Of a stretch of DNA of 64,000 nt, positions 52,342-64,000 are shown one piece after another. Location of the stretch: NCBI GenBank assembly GCA_020746995.1, contig JAGPXD010000004.1, positions 4,650,001 to 4,714,000 on the forward strand, in the 5' to 3' direction. The stretch comes from Plectosphaerella cucumerina. Its lineage: Eukaryota; Ascomycota; Sordariomycetes; Glomerellales; Plectosphaerellaceae. Positions within the stretch are counted from its first letter, which is position 1, and each line of letters opens with the position of its first letter. The notes below the pieces were generated by a model. That model had not been told where the DNA came from, searched no databases, and saw nothing but the letters and a program-made list of their open reading frames with translations. Position numbers and translations under genes: made by a program.

Positions 52342-54693
52342 ATGGCGTCGAATCTCTCCGTGAGCGACCAGCTGCGACAGCTCAACGATGCTCGGACGCT
52401 CGTACTGGGAGACGTCAAGTACTACTCCAACGTCGTCAAGAGCATCCTGCAGCTCGTCAGTCCCGCGTCGCACGTGGAGCTCCGACGATGGGCCGCCGAC
52501 TTCCTCGCCGAAGCGTTTGCGACGCCGGCGCTGTCGGTAAATCAGAAAGAGACGATGCAGCTGGACGTGCTGGAGACGCTCAAGGACCTGCTCGAACACC
52601 CTAATGAGGACGCGCAGGTGCTGCGTAGCGCCATCCAGGCGGCTGCCAGCATATACCCGATTGCCATCCGATGGCTGTACGTCGATCGTCACGATGGAAC
52701 TTCCCACGACTGACATGTGGCAGAATCTCAAACTCATACGACACCATGACGTGGGAACGAGTCCTCGCCATCAAGACGAGGATCCTCAAGATCTGGGGAA
52801 CAGCACCATCACCAGTACGCATATGCTGCATCAAGTTTGCGCAGCGCGTCGTGCTCGCCCAGACGCCCATGGGTCCGAACGACCCCCGACGAGGCGACAC
52901 CCTGGATGTCTCCCTCGACAAGGTCCCGCCTAACCACCAGACCCTGGACACAACCAACCTCGACGCTGAGGCCGCTGGGCTTCTCGAGCGCATACTGAAC
53001 GGCCTGCAGGAGCACGGAAGGTAAGATGCCCGAACAACACCAAATAATGGCGACTAACCTGTACAGTGATGCCGTTACTGTGGACGCCACGCTCAACTGC
53101 CTGTCCATCCTTGTGCGCGCTCGGCCAACGACCGCCAACAGGATCCTCGGGGCCGTGTTCAACTTTAACCCACTCAAGCTGGGCAACTCGCCGCTGACGC
53201 CACGTAACCGCGTGCTGGTCAGGTCCATGGAGAAGACGACACGTATGCTCCTGCTTCACATTGCTAAGCGGTAAGTCAGTCTGCCCCTCTGCGTCGTCAG
53301 TCCTAACGTCTGTAGTGACCCCCACCACCCGATGGCTGCGCGGATACAGCAGCACGTCGAGGGCATGATGCGAATGCGCAACGAGATGCTGGACGATACC
53401 GGCCGCAAGCGCGCCCCTGAAGGCCACCCCGGGATGGCCGACGCCAAGAGACAGCGGATGGCGCCGTCTGCGGCCGAGGCACAACCACTGCAGATCGACC
53501 CTCTGCCGCCCGGACGCCACAGCCTGGGCGACGTCTTTACGCTGACAGGCAACGAAGGCCTCAAGAGCTTTGACATCACGACTGTCCCCGCCGACCTTGT
53601 CGCGAGGATCAACGTGTCGACGCTGACAAGGATCGACGGAGCGCTCCTCGCAAAAGCCACCGAGGGCATCAGGGGACGCCTGGCGGCCCTCGCGGCCATG
53701 CCGCCCCCTGTGCTCAACCCCGACACGGCGCCGCTGGGTGTCGACGACGATGACGACGAGTATGAGCCTGACTTTTACGTCGCCGAAGACACGGAGCAGA
53801 TCCTCAACAAGCTGGACAGCGACACACGGCCACGACCGGATGAGGCGGGGCTGGCGCTCAAGTCGTTCAAGCTGCCAGCGCCGCCAACCCTGACGCCGGC
53901 CATGGCATTTGGCGGCGGTCAGTCGTCCATCATGGCGATGCTGGAGTTTGTCAAGACTCTCGAGGACGCGGGAAAGCGCACAAAGTCGGGCGTCAACCGT
54001 ATGGCGGCGAGCAACAACGACCGCGAGTCATGGATGGCCATTATCACCCGTATCGCGAGCCGGTCGCCAACGGCAGCGCCTGAGGTGGCGGTCAAGAAGG
54101 AGGACGAGGGTGCGGCGCCGCTGCTCGCCAACAGCGTGCGGGAGATGCTGTACAACTACGTCATGGAGGACTTCCGGCGACGCATCGACGTGGCTATCAC
54201 CTGGCTGACGGAGGAATGGTACGCCGACGAACTCGACAAGCGGGAGGGTGGCAGTCGACACCCACAATACGAGGCGCTGGCGGTCCGACTGATCGATGGC
54301 TTCTCGCGGTATCTGCACGCACAGGACAAGGTGTTGACGCGATTCCTGGGCGAGCTGCCTCACCTCACGCCAGCCATCATGGCGCACGTCAAGACCATCT
54401 GCAAGGACCCGTCAGTGGTCACGCTGGTGCTCACGAGCCTGCTGTACCTGGTCATGATGCGACCGCCGGCCAAGGAGATGGCCCTGGACACGGTGCAGGA
54501 CATCTGGACGGAGTGTAAGTACCCCGCAGTGTTTTGTTGTTCTTTGCTAACCATTACAGTCGAGGACGCACGGTCATCGGCGGCCAAGTATCTGGCCAAG
54601 TTCCGGCCGGGCTTCGTGGATTCGGCCACCCGCGACGCAAAGGGCGACGCGGCGGCCCCAGCGGCGGCCCCGACGGCGGCGGTCGCGACGTAG
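52342..54693 (+). CDS. PTA1: Pta1/symplekin-type mRNA 3'-end processing subunit
   Basis: Five exons, 52342-52676, 52724-53020, 53067-53270, 53316-54514 and 54560-54693, give 722 aa. The N-terminal half is HEAT-repeat-like: QLNDARTLVLGDVKYYSNVV, LRRWAADFLAEAFATPALSV, SYDTMTWERVLAIKTRIL, VRICCIKFAQRVVLAQT and VTVDATLNCLSILVRARPTT, matching the symplekin/Pta1 N-terminal domain. Pta1 is a scaffold of the cleavage and polyadenylation factor and binds Ssu72 in yeast. The middle has an acidic DDDDDEYEPDFYV segment; the C-terminal half has another helical repeat region and ends in an Ala/Pro-rich tail. The length is close to the yeast protein (about 785 aa). Symplekin of animals has an additional C-terminal domain that is absent here. 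Confidence 0.88.
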
Positions 54694-56512
54694 CGGGCTT
54701 GTACCGAGTACTTGTATCATAGCGAGACGGCGCGCGCACCAGTGGACGATGGGTGACACGATGGGCGATATACCCCGCAGAGGAGGCACGACGGTTCAAA
54801 AGGGGCGGGGCGTTGACGGTTCTTTGCGGCGCGTGTACACATTACGGACAGTAGGGCTGGATGAAAACACGAATGCCTGCTAACGATCGCCGGGACGAGT
54901 GCTTGACATGGGACGAATGTGATGACAGGCGGGGATGGCCTCGTGGCGATAGGGGTTGGACGGACGATGCTAGCGTGATGTGTGCCCGCGCGAGCAGAAT
55001 TCTCGGCGGGGAAAGCGTGCGGACTTGACTACTGCGACCCAGTTGATGCGCTGGCGTCGAGGCATTCGCTGCATAATAGGGGGCAGGTGAGTGCGCGGGA
55101 GGGGAAATTCGATGTGTTTATGCGGATCGTCGCATGGGCGGGAGGCGGAAGGGAAAAGGGGAGGTCGCAAGGTGAAACGACGGGCGAGGGCAGAGTTTAT
55201 GCCGGGACGACGGGAGATGAGCTTCTGCCGACGACGAGGTGGAAGTGATGGAGCTGCTTGATGGTGGTGGTGTTCGGCTCGGCCGAGTGGTGGTTCGACG
55301 GACGGGTGCTCGCTGCCACAGCCATCAACAACCTAGCTTCTGGATCCTTCACCTCAATATTGTAGAAGTCGCATGCCTGATGATACGAAGATAACAAAAA
55401 TGTGATGTCTCAGACCCTCTGCTTCAGCCTCTGCCTTCCCCTCTTCTCACTGCCTCTTCATCGTTGTCGCTGGCCAACGCCTGACCCAGAGAAGCCAAGG
55501 CTCGGCATCGGCCAACCGTTGGTGACGAGCATCAGACCGGACGATGCTTTTCCCTCTTGATGGTTCGTGACCTTGCTTCTCCCACGCATTGAGGCTGATA
55601 GACAGACGTGCCCTGCGGGGAGATCGACTCCCAGGAACAACTGGCCAGACAAGCGCCTAAACAAGTACCCTCTACTTTCCCATACTGGGGTCGGCCTGGA
55701 ATGCGGTGACATGGCCAACGACCCTCCCGCTTCCTCACCCAGGGTCGCCTGTGACAGAGAGACGACGGGCCCCGGGCTAGACGCGAAAAGGGCGAGGCTG
55801 GCGGTGACACGGACGCGGCGATCGGCGACAGCGTTGGCTTTGGTTGCTGGGGAACATGGGTGACGGCGGGAGGCCACGGGCGGGATGTGCTGTTGACTTT
55901 TGTCCGGGTGCAGAGGCTGGTGGGGTTTTGGAGCCGGCATGGCGCGGCAGCCCAGCGGGCGGGAGCGCTGGAGGATGGTTGTGTTCCCCTGAGACGGGAG
56001 GGCGGTGATTGGTTGTTGCCTGCTTGGACCTGACGCTAGCGCGACGCCGGTGGCAGTGACGTCCAATGCAATTGCCCCGACCGGGGCGGGCGGACAAGGC
56101 CAGCGAGCCAGGTCGGCCCAGGTGGCCGGTTTGCATGTCCTTGTACCTTGTACCTGCACAGCACGGTCTCCCGGTCTGCTGCTCTGCTGCCTCTCTGCTT
56201 TCTGATGTTGGTGTCTCTGATCCGTCGCTGACTGACTCTTGTTTTTTCTCCTCCTCCTCCCAGGCCATATCTCGCGCCGCCTCGCCCTCCCACCTGTCCC
56301 GGGCATATTCTCCATCATCCGCCCGACGACCATCCTACAGACAATCTACGCCAATTCCCCGTTGCCTCGCCCGTTGCCCCGTTGCATCGAACGCTCCTCC
56401 GCACACCGCTGCTCCGACGACGACATTCGCTGCGCACCCGCCGCCTTTCAATCGCTTCTTGCCCGATAAAAAACATCTACCGATACATACACACTGGCTA
56501 TGCCCCATAGAC
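54694..56512. other. Intergenic / long leader of She3-like gene
   Basis: No gene is supported in 1.8 kb. Pyrimidine-rich tracts from about 56220 to the She3-like ATG suggest a leader. The rest has mixed short frames without domain character. Confidence 0.5.
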
Positions 56513-57947
56513 ATGCCTAGCCGCCTGCAAAAGATCAGATTATCCCGAGACTCCTCACGACCTTCCGATCTGTTGTCCATATTCAGGCACAAAGAAGACG
56601 TCACTTGTAGGTTGTCCCTGATGCGTTCCCCAGCTTGGACCGCCTCTGGCTGCCCTCTGCCCGTTGCCCCCGACGATGCACCAGCTGACCCCTCGCTTTA
56701 CAGTGCCCAGATCTGCTCCCAGCCCCGACTGGCCGGCACCTTCCCCGAATGGTAGCACGGCCTCTGCCAGTTTCTTCTCGCCGCCTAGTCCCGCCGAATT
56801 CCTTGGCCTCCCACCCCAGCCGAGCCCTGCGAGCAGCGAAAACAGCATGAGAGCAGCTCGTAACGCGCAGCTGTCTCCCGCCTACGCTCTCTCCTCGCCC
56901 TCTCCCTCCTCCGCGAGCCCGGCCATGTCCCATACCATCCGCACCGTCCCCAGCTTCGACGCCCCCAGCGACACCAGCTACACACCCTCGCGCAACTCGG
57001 GCTTTTCCAGCTCCGTCAACAGCACCGCAAGCATGTCCTCGTCAACCCAAGACCAACCGCCCGGCGTCCGGCTGAAACAACCGTCCTTCAACGGCGAGGC
57101 CACCATTCGCGCCTCGGCGTCCCCACGGCGCGAGGACCCTTCACCCGTCGACGACGATGTCCCTCTCAACGGGCCCGGCCAGGCCTGGGATTCAACAATC
57201 GGCAAGGCCGGTCTGGGGAAGACCGGTCGCGTCATCAACAAGCTCGTCAGCGACAATGATTCGCTCAAGCGAGACCTCAAGCTTGAGAAGCTGCGTGCCG
57301 ACGAGGCCCGGCAATCCGCCAAGCTACTCGAGGATAAGATGGAGCGCATGATCAGCGACTACGAAAGCCGTCTTCTGGAGGCCAACGTCACCAAGACTTT
57401 GCTGGCGAGGAAGGAGCGTCAGGTAGAGACCTTGACGGCTTCGGTTGGCCTGGAAAAGAGCCGCGCTGATTCAGCCCTCGAGCGAGAACGCGGCTGGCGC
57501 GATGAGATGGAAAAGATGCGCGCCTCCACAACCCGACAGGTCGACGACGCCGCTGCCCACGCCGCCCTCATGGAGGGTCGTTACAACGCCATTGCCTCGC
57601 ATTGGAAAGACCAGGGCGACGACGTCAAAAAGGCCCACCTCAAGCTACGTTCCGAGATTGCCGGCCTCGTCGCCGAGCGCCGCAGCGACGACGAAAAGAT
57701 CACCACCCTCCAAGACCTATGCGACCAACAAGACGGCAACATCCGGGAGCTCCGGCGTCAGCGCGACGACATGGCCGCCGCGTTCGAAGAGTACAAGCGC
57801 CAGCAGGAGGGTCTCCTGGCCGGCATCAAGGAGGCAGCCGCCCAGCGCGAGCTCGACCAGGAGCGCATGCTCGCCGAGACCAGAGAGGTCCTGCACAAGC
57901 TGAAATGGGCCCTCAACGTCAAGGAGAACGTCAAGGACGCAAGCTGA
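56513..57947 (+). CDS. She3-like mRNA-transport coiled-coil protein
   Basis: Two exons, 56513-56606 and 56704-57947, give 445 aa. Exon 1 encodes MPSRLQKIRLSRDSSRPSD and a basic segment; a 97-nt intron ends TTTACAG. The next ~160 residues are Ser/Pro-rich and disordered. From ~185 onward there is a long coiled coil: GKTGRVINKLVSDNDSLKRD, EKMRADEARQ-like text, MISDYESRLLEANVTKTLL and RKERQVETL, the core of the SWI5-dependent HO expression protein 3 family, continuing to ALNVKENVKDAS. In yeast She3 is the adaptor linking She2-bound mRNA to myosin Myo4; filamentous fungi have the domain but not necessarily the mating-switch role. The product is likely cytoplasmic. Confidence 0.85.
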
Positions 57948-58715
57948 TGAGCAATACGCACACGACACGCCTGTACCACCAACGACACGACACGACCGCA
58001 TGACGACCCCCCGCCGTATGGCGCGCTGCTTTTTTTAATCGTTCCGCACCTTCCCCGCGCGCGCTGCTTGCTTACTCTTTTTGTTTCTCCTCTCTCTCTC
58101 TCTCTCCTTCAGCATCGCAGAAACCCAATAGACGGACGGACGGACTTGATTCGGGGCCGGCGGCGGCGGCCCTTGACGCTTTTGTGTGTGCTTTCGCGGC
58201 GTTTGGGCGTTGGAACTACCCGGGCGAAGGCAAGAGCATCACGCACGGTGAGGGGAGGAGAAGGGGCCATGATGGCAGATTATCATGATAGCAGAATGGA
58301 ATGGAAGATTTGCCTGGAGAGGGATGCATACCACTTGGACAAGCTTAGTCGGGGGTTTCTATCTGAAGCTTTTGTCTAGTACTTGACCTTGTCGCCGCAG
58401 CGTCCTACTCTTCGGCATCGACCGCGTCGGTCTTCTTTGCACTCGTGGTAGCTAGAGTTGTCAGAGCCCTATGTTGACTTGGCCCTCCAGACCTCCCAGG
58501 GGCGTGACGTATCGCCGAAGGATCCCATTTGGATTCACGACAATCTATGCATGTCAGATCAACAAGTGTCGGTACCTAGGCACGGACAGCTGCTGCCTGC
58601 CAGCGGGGTAAGTCTCCCTCCCCCCTTCATCGGGGAGGGCATCCCCCTCCATCTTGCTTCGATGCATAGTCTACTTTGCACCTTTACCATCATCACGCTT
58701 GTAAACTGCTTCACA
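57948..58715. other. Intergenic with CT microsatellite
   Basis: A (CT)n run at about 58088-58108 and a GGA/CGGACGGACGG patch near 58131-58145 are seen. No gene is supported before the ATG at 58716. Confidence 0.5.
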
Positions 58716-59416
58716 ATGGGCCTCGAACTTCATATACCACCATGCATCCTCGATCCGGTGCATCCCTTCCATCCACCGCCGATGGACAAGCCTCTTCGCA
58801 TTCAGATTGAAGGTCCTCTGGTCTCCGTGATGAAGCTTTTCCCTGACTCGACATGGGACCTTGGAAGCTTCCACGATCCCCCGCGCTTCCCTCAAGCTGC
58901 CGGTTCGCTGCTTGCAAATCTGACGTACGAGACCATCTACGGTCACCCGGTCCGCCCCGATGTTGAAGGTGACCTCGTCGTTCGTGACGAGTACCTCGGC
59001 TGGGTTATTGAGGCGAGACCCAAACAGTCAGTTCCATCAGGCCGTATTTGATCTCTTGCCAGATCTCAACTTGGTAGCAATCTCTCTAGCGTGAAGGTCC
59101 CAGTGAGATCGACTATTATGGCGTCACTTTCGACCACCTGATACCTGCCGACAATCTGAACCCAGAGGTTCTCCAGATCAATATCAATGAGATAGACGGG
59201 GACGAGGGTGCCTACGCGAATAAGTATCTGGCTTTCTCAGTGGATTGGAGGGAGTACACAGAGAAGCTAATTTTGGCTGTGCCGAGATGCTGTCAGCACA
59301 GAAAAGGAACGACTGATCGATTGAGGATTAATGACGGAGTCCAACGAAAGGCTGCGCAAGAGGAGGAGAATGCAGCTCTTCGCAAGCTCATGGCAGAGAA
59401 AATGCTTTCCCGTTGA
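58716..59416 (+). CDS. Hypothetical protein, two exons
   Basis: Exon 1 runs from ATG 58716 (context CACAATGGG), encoding MGLELHIPPCILDPVHPFHP, then FPDSTWDLGSFHDPPRF and DEYLGWVIEARPKQ, to about 59043. A GTATTT...GAAG intron (59044-59096) is the best of several options and leads to SEIDYYGVTFDHLIPADN, INEIDGDEGAYANKYLAFS, VDWREYTEKLILAVP and a charged coiled tail ending LRKLMAEKMLSR at the TGA at 59414. The second exon is clearly coding by composition. No domain is recognised. The frame extends upstream of 58716 without a better start. The intron joint is uncertain, so the residues around it are too. Confidence 0.55.
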
Positions 59417-59677
59417 TCCATTATACTGCCGCGTGATGGTGATCGCCAGCTTCTTTGCCCGAAGAAGCATTTCCAGATCGACTGTTCAGCCAGAGTAAGG
59501 GCGCCTGGGGGAAAATAGTCGCCCTCGAAGAAGTGAAATAGAAGAATGCTCAAATGAGATGAAGGTTTTCATGCATTCTAACCATCATCTTGACGCTCCA
59601 GAATCACCAAAGCCCTGCTTGATATTCCCAGTGCTGGATTCAATGCTACACTCCCCAAATCGCCCAGAGTTTCCGTG

Positions 59678-61886
59678 CTATGCTCCGCCATTACTCTCCT
59701 TGGAAATTCGCTCCCAGCTTGCAATCCGTTCCAACGCTTCCTCATACCCAAGTGGGACTGACGCATCCACGTCTGTCGAGAGGGTAAGCTCTGGAACCCT
59801 ATCGGAGCTGGAGCTCGACTCGCGATGCAACTCAGGGATGCGTAGAGTTGTGTCTGGCACCTCCTCCGAATCTGGGAACATGCCGCGAAGTTCCTCGTCC
59901 GCGACAGAAGCTGCAGTTGTCCCCTGGTTAAGACTGCTGCTCGGACACGCGTATGACTCTCCTTGTTTCGCGCACTGCAATCGGATCTTGGCGAGAGCTG
60001 CATGCACATCCTTTGCTTCGAAACGAGTTTTCGTTTCCACAACAAGCATGTTGCCTTGGATGAGCTCCAAGAACTCTCTCATGGCCGGCGAGCAGTTCTT
60101 GTGCTTCATGAGCCTCGCAATCCACTGCCTTCGCGTCAGTCACAAGATATCTTGTAAGGCCAGGTTTTGAACCCACCTCGGTGACAGTGGCTTTGGTCTC
60201 AGCTTTGCAGAATTTATCCGCCTTCTCGCCGTCTTCAAATCCACGGATGATGTAGAATGTGTTTCCGGTGTACCTGTGTTCATGGCTGTGGTGTGTGTCC
60301 CAATCTTCCTTATTTCTCAGGATGGAGAACTTCTCAACGACTTCTCCGTTCTCTTCAATGAAGACCGAGGCGTGCTCGAGGAAGACGCATCCAAGGGCCC
60401 ACACATCATACCTCGGTCCAAGCAATCGCACAGTCTCAACCTCCGGAGCGCTGTATGAGACAGTTTGGCCCTGTACCTTGGAGATGCGCACCAGAGACTT
60501 GGTTTGCGGTGTGTGGAATTGCGCGCAGCCGAGGTCGGCAATGACCAGTCGTCGTGTGTCGTGTGCGGGGCCCGTGCCGTCACCAGTCTCTTTGAGATCC
60601 GAGTCCTCATACAAGAGAATGTTCTCTGGCTTAATGTCGCTGTGACGGCCATGGGGATCATGCAAAACCTGTCTTATCTGATCCTTGCCCGTTCTGAACG
60701 ATGTTCGAAGGTTGTGGATTCCACGAAGGCCAGCTGCTAAGCCCTCGCATTGCGTGAAGAACCAAAGGGAGTCGTGGAAATTTGAAGGTTGGAATCGCCA
60801 TGGCTTCTTCTTCCAGAACTCTGCGAGATTGCCGTCGGCCCACTCAAAGGCCATGAAGTAGAAGCCACAGTGAAGAAAGGTGAATAGCAAGCGGGTGATG
60901 TGCTTCTTGGCCAACCCCTGAATCACCACCCTCCTTACCAGGGCGTCGACCTCCGTGGGATGAGGCACCGAGTTGTCATGATCGTGCAGCCTTTTGATGG
61001 CCAGATACTTTGGCTTCTGGGTGCTTTTGGGGCAACCGAGGTGAGATGGTTCGATCCGGACCCGCGTCACTGTACCACTAGCACCCGATCGTGGACGTGA
61101 TTCAGTTGTGTCCTGCAAATCCAAAAACGGCAGAATTGAGTCTGCGGGAAGCTTGTAGTGGCTGACCTCTCCATCGTCTTCTCGGATCATGAAAAAAGGG
61201 GAGCAGAATGCCATCTGTCTTTCGATGAAACTCTCCGCCTCGACATATGTCCAATCGGCCTTGTCGAGTCCATGTAGAGGCATCTTGTTTCTGTCCAATA
61301 AGAAGGGCTTGTGTGCATGTGTTGCCCTTGAACTCAATGTCCTCAACTGAAACGGCAGCTTCTGGTCGCTGATGTTGTTTTTTGTGAAAAGAGGGAGAAG
61401 ATGCAACTTGTCAATGAGCATCAGGATACCCATGATCTTCAAGGTGGAGGGTTTGCCGTCAACGTAGATCTTCGCAGCCATGTCTTCTACGTCATGTGGT
61501 GTCTCAGAGAAGAACTGCTGCAGGACACTGTCGACGACAAATGGCGTGAGGATTGCGGTGAGTGTCCCAAGAGGGAGGAACTGTCGGCCTGCAGTATATG
61601 TGGCGGACATCCGAAATCCCCGCCGCAATCGAGTCGGAATGTTTTCCACATTGATGTCGGAGTCCATGAACGATGCATCCGTGAAGGATTCATAGTCTGC
61701 CTGGAAATCATCGAGCCAGTTCTGGTAGCCCTCGTCAGGCACTTCGTGCACCGTCGCTTCGGTTGCTGCCACCGAGTACGGCCTCTTCTGGCCAGCCGTC
61801 CTTGGTGAGGCCTCTTGAGGCTGCAACCGGTTTTCCTGGCGACCAGCTCCTCTCTGCGGATAGGCTGTGTCACTTGCGTACGCCAT
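59678..61886 (-). CDS. Serine/threonine protein kinase-like protein
   Basis: Two exons, 61886-60177 and 60124-59678, give 718 aa. The start was placed at MAYASDTAYPQRGAGRQEN because the open frame upstream (to 62162) reads like leader. The first ~200 residues are a fungal-specific N-terminal region (NWLDDFQADYESF; KIMGILMLIDKLHLLPLF). Kinase motifs are in order: YLAIKRLHDHD (~294-304, the ATP-binding lysine), FMAFEWADGNLAEFW, GRHSDIKPENILLY (~413-426, catalytic Asp 417), VIADLGCAQF (~447-456, DFG replaced by DLG), YSAPEV (~477) and YDVWALGCVFLEH. HRD is HSD, so it is a non-RD kinase. Key catalytic residues remain, so activity is possible. The C-terminal ~150 residues are Ser/Glu-rich. Such kinases abound in filamentous fungi; targets are unknown. 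Confidence 0.85.
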
Positions 61887-62706
61887 ATCTGCAGGTGCAA
61901 TTGGTGGATTGAAACAGGGCGCTCGGGGGCTTCTGAGGGCTGGTCCAGTGGACAGCAATAGCAGTGACTGACTGACTTGAGACTCTAAGGGTGACTGGTT
62001 GTTCCGATTTGCCCAACGAAGCAGTGATCTGACGTGTTCCCCGGCGTATGGAGGCACGACGTTGGTACGTGGATGACAACGAAGTGTGACTAGGCAAGGT
62101 AGGCGAGACGAACAGCCCCGGAATGAAGTTGAAGTGACAAGGCTCCAATGGAAAAGCGACATCCGGCTTCATTTTATGTATGAGTCAAGACATGATCCAA
62201 TATCAGGCTGTGTAAATGGACGGGAGCTGAACATCAGGACTGTCGGGAGGGCCCGCCTGATTCACCGGTATGATGGCTATGCGCGCACCTGAGATGAGAG
62301 GGCCTTGTTGCATCACATTTCAGCTCAGCTGGTGCAGCCATTGCCCTCCCTTGCAGTTGGGGGCCATCTTGGCCGTCCAGTACATGCCAGTATAGCCGCC
62401 AGCCTGATCCGGAAATAGAGCAACATGGTTGAACGAGATGGTGTGCATGTGCACACCATCTTCTTTCTGCAGGTGGGTGGCGTCGAAGCCTGGTCCAGCG
62501 CATTAATACACTTGCAATCCTGTCCGGTGAGGAATTGGCCACCTGACTTTCAAAGGTGCCCATCCGATAACCTGATAAATTCTGCTCGCCCACGACGAAG
62601 CACCCACACCCACACCACCCACCTGTTTACCACGCGCCTGTTGCCAAGCACAATCAACTGAAGCATCGCATATCTCCAACAGGCCTTCTCTCTTCTTGAT
62701 ACCGCA
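61887..62706. other. Promoter of kinase gene, and spacer
   Basis: No gene is supported. A palindromic TGTGCATGTGCACA-like sequence occurs at about 62441-62455. Confidence 0.45.
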
Positions 62707-62901
62707 ATGCCCTCAGCCTTCAACCATCAGTACGGCAGAAAATGCGACGACGGCAACTCGGCCAAAACGCTACAAATATCCACCGAAGCCATGAGTCCAA
62801 GACAGCTGCTTCACATCCTCAAGAACCATCTTGAACCGGGCAGCTTCTCGGTCGACATGCGGCGCGACGCATACATTGTACACTGGAACGGAGGACACTA
62901 G
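62707..62901 (+). CDS. Tiny hypothetical protein, 64 aa
   Basis: An intronless frame starting MPSAFNHQYGRKCDDGNSAK and ending DAYIVHWNGGH, preceded by a pyrimidine-rich leader (62680-62706). It lacks a signal peptide, membrane segment and known motif. Size is marginal and it could be chance; the leader and normal amino-acid composition are the only support. Confidence 0.35.
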   Translation: MPSAFNHQYGRKCDDGNSAKTLQISTEAMSPRQLLHILKNHLEPGSFSVDMRRDAYIVHWNGGH

Positions 62902-63255
62902 AAATTGGAGGAATTAAATTCACAGTCTTGACAATGTTGAAGTCATACTGATATGGGCCACGATACGGATGATGGAGCTGGCAACAAAGCGAATAAGGCG
63001 TTGGAGAGGAGATCGAGGCTGTCAACAACAGTTGTATACAGCAGGGACAAACACGTGGCCGACACTATTGCAATACGAATCGCGTCCAACACTGCCTTGA
63101 TCAATCTAGTTTTCCATGTGCTTCTGGGTAAACTGGAACGATGCCCAATGAGATCTTGAATGAAGACGGAGTAAGAGACAGGATACTCTGAAAAAATGGA
63201 TACGTAACAGAAGAAAGTCCACACGGCATTCAAGCCCTCCCTGTCTCGCTGTCTG
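62902..63255. other. Spacer between tiny frame and HET-type gene
   Basis: Nothing recognisable is seen; it contains the 3' ends of the flanking convergent genes. Confidence 0.5.
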
Positions 63256-64000
63256 TCAAATCAGCGCGACCTGTCTCTCTTCAAGTTCGATGTGCCTCCT
63301 CAGGAGCCATCCGACCCCGACTCTCCAATACTTCCCTGGTTGCTTCGAGTCTTCGGCAATGATCAGGGCGTAATGAGTCAGCTCGCCGTATCGATCCAAA
63401 GCCTTGCTCCTGCCCACAATGATGCAGCGCAGGTCTTGTGCTCGAGTCGCTATGTATTCATCGAAACGAACCCTCCCTTCAATTTCGGCTTGGCTCAAAA
63501 CCAGCGCCCTCGAGCTGACTGAAAGCGCTGATCTGACGTTCGAATGCGCTGCCGCCGGTTCAAAGAACTCCTTGGAACTAAAACACCAATCGACTTCGCC
63601 GTACGGAACGTCCATGTAGTCGATCGGGCCTTTGTATGCCATCCAAGACCACGAAGGGACCGGCCTGCTGTCGGAGAATGCGATGCGCTCCAGGTACGAG
63701 TCGCTCCGGCGATGCCAAAGGAGGCTGCGCTGGAGATACTTTTCAAACAGGCCGAAACTTCCGCGTGTGTTGAATGTTTGGACGAGTCTCTGCTCAAGAC
63801 CCGCGATTGCGACTGCATGATCCGTGATGTGGGTGAAGTCGAGGGTGGAGTACCGCTTGTACAGAAACTGGAAGAGAGTCTGCCTCCCGCCTTTGTAGAA
63901 GGGCAAAACTGCCTGTGGGAAGTTGGAGTCACCAAGAAGAGCTGCGTGAGGGCTTCGGCGAGTTCAATGTTAGTGGGGAATACGTAAGGCTCTCGGGGCA
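63256..64000 (-). CDS. Heterokaryon-incompatibility (HET) family protein, C-terminal part
   Basis: The gene enters from beyond the right edge on the minus strand and stops at 63256. The visible part has the C-terminal pattern of HET-domain proteins: YSTLDFTHITDHAVAIAGLE, RSLLWHRRSDSYLERIAF and RPVPSWSWMAYKGPIDYMD, where the P-S-W-S-W box is the hallmark. The HET domain itself would lie upstream, outside the window. HET proteins trigger cell death when unlike fungal strains fuse. Between about 63905 and 63970 the frame changes: LGDSNFPQAVLPFYKGG reads in one frame and EPYVFPTNIELAEALTQ in another, with an in-frame TGA at 63964-63966, so either an intron joint lies here or the gene is broken. 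The reading after 63905 is intact. Confidence 0.7.

Noticed and set aside
1..64000. CRISPR arrays, prokaryotic operons, phage genes
   Set aside because: None seen; spliceosomal introns throughout show nuclear fungal DNA.

Overview
The window is nuclear DNA from a filamentous ascomycete (Pezizomycotina, probably a Sordariomycete; the species cannot be told from sequence alone). The evidence is many 45-60 nt GT-AG introns, C-ending codon preference in highly used genes, and families such as SAT4/rhodopsin-type membrane proteins, Zn2Cys6 regulators, HET proteins, GH6 cellulase and a She3-like protein. About 26 genes can be modelled with fair confidence, plus relics and three genes with interrupted frames. 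All functions are by recognition of motifs; no search was run. Layout: 0-6 kb holds the tail of a GMC oxidoreductase, a seven-helix SAT4-like protein, a secreted Gly/Asn/Gln-repeat protein cut by an in-frame TGA, and an unknown gene cut by an in-frame TAA. 7-19 kb is gene-poor: an RS-repeat reading frame, a probable solo LTR, a SABATH-type methyltransferase, a nine-exon secreted metallo-beta-lactamase-fold protein, and a stretch of decayed genes including a DUF6594 relic. 19-28 kb holds an unknown small gene, an MFS transporter, a GH6 cellulase, a Rab4-like GTPase, and a convergent SDR / D-2-hydroxyacid dehydrogenase pair. 30-36 kb holds a PTR2 peptide transporter and a DUF6546-like gene. 35.9-42.2 kb is a possible small metabolic cluster: a Zn2Cys6 regulator divergent from an Ldh_2 dehydrogenase, followed by a Dabb barrel protein, a 3beta-HSD-like dehydrogenase and a small six-cysteine secreted protein. 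43-51 kb holds a large unknown protein, a second secreted MBL-fold protein and an unknown Asp-rich protein. 51.5-58 kb is housekeeping: COA3 divergent from the Pta1/symplekin gene, then a She3-like coiled-coil protein. 58.7-64 kb holds an unknown gene, a protein kinase, a tiny reading frame and the 3' end of a HET-type gene. Working together: the most coherent unit is 35.9-42.2 kb, where a zinc-cluster regulator shares a 232-bp promoter with a dehydrogenase and that promoter carries a CGG-N10-CCG element. The COA3/Pta1 pair shares a 504-bp promoter. The 7-19 kb interval looks like accessory DNA with transposon and gene debris. Nothing seen amounts to a clearly new defence or mobile system; the best leads are the two in-frame stops, the isolated methyltransferase, the Rab insertion and the putative cluster.
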